Made by a program: the position numbers and the translations under genes. The notes under the pieces were generated by a model. It had not been told where the DNA came from. It was given only the letters and a program-made list of their open reading frames with translations, and ran no database searches. From Acidobacteriaceae bacterium (GTDB taxonomy: Bacteria; Acidobacteriota; Terriglobia; Terriglobales; Acidobacteriaceae), in contig DAHUXR010000002.1 in NCBI GenBank assembly GCA_027307045.1, positions 1 through 64,000 of the forward strand: a stretch of 64,000 nt of DNA. Direction: 5' to 3'. Positions 63,964 to 64,000 of the stretch are shown one piece after another; position 1 is the stretch's first letter, and each line of letters starts with the position of its first letter.

Positions 63964-64000
63964 ATGAAAGCTCAGGGCAAAATTGCGGCCGCGCCGGCTG
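63964..64000 (+). CDS. Start of a truncated gene
   Basis: An ATG followed by KAQGKIAAAPA runs off the window. Only 12 codons are visible, so the product cannot be named; the CRP-like site upstream suggests a link with the stress regulon. Confidence 0.45.
   Translation, partial: MKAQGKIAAAPA

Overview
The window looks like a chromosome segment of an Acidobacteriota bacterium, probably a soil member of the Terriglobia. This is an inference from moderately high GC, gene content (tandem DUF507 proteins, an ECF sigma/anti-sigma pair, Het-C-like secreted protein) and the style of the intergenic repeats. No rRNA or phylogenetic marker proves it.

Region 1 (about 1-22,250, minus strand) is a siphophage-type morphogenesis cluster read right to left. 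It runs from four small, partly Cys-rich proteins through the terminase large subunit, portal, prohead protease/scaffold, HK97-type capsid with an inserted domain, connector, gp10-like protein, tail terminator and tail tube. It continues with a G/GT tail chaperone carrying a probable -1 frameshift, the tape measure, and a tail-tip block (DUF2460, DUF2163, NlpC/P60, tip protein) that matches the gene order of gene transfer agents. Cargo-type genes sit inside it: a lipoprotein pair with its own promoter and terminator, and a secreted protein. Intergenic hairpins punctuate the operon. No integrase, small terminase, lysis or replication gene is visible. Its right flank holds a frameshifted endonuclease III-like pseudogene, a coiled-coil/winged-helix gene behind a promoter with an operator-like palindrome, and an IS256-family transposase relic.

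Region 2 (22,745-25,086) is host core: a conserved protein, a YheT-type hydrolase, an FmdB-type zinc ribbon and tRNA-His.

Region 3 (25,644-43,088, plus strand) is a compact hybrid NRPS-PKS gene cluster. It encodes a JmjC/cupin-8 oxygenase and an unrecognised protein with a duplicated Cys-containing domain. These are followed by NRPS C-A(Thr-like code)-PCP-E-C-PCP, PKS KS-AT(malonyl)-ACP-aminotransferase, NRPS C-A(Gly-like code)-PCP, and a thioesterase with a TubC-type docking segment and a Cys nucleophile. The expected product is a small peptide with a D-Thr-type residue, a beta-amino polyketide-extended unit and a C-terminal Gly. One module lacks an adenylation domain and the thioesterase lacks the usual catalytic His.

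Region 4 (43,098-51,164) is a stress/energy block: tandem UspA protein, glycogen phosphorylase, Hsp20, DUF892 protein, zinc alcohol dehydrogenase, pyrophosphatase and an MFS transporter. Several of these genes have TGTGA-N6-TCACA palindromes upstream, which suggests one CRP/FNR-family regulon.

Region 5 (51,414-64,000) holds secreted proteins, a phosphoesterase/phospholipase C, an ECF sigma-anti-sigma-secreted protein operon and a repeat-rich intergenic stretch. It ends with an LLM-family flavin oxidoreductase, a Het-C/zinc phospholipase-like protein, two DUF507 paralogues, a zinc-ribbon/Sel1 membrane protein, QueG, a PilZ protein and the first codons of a gene behind a perfect CRP-like site.
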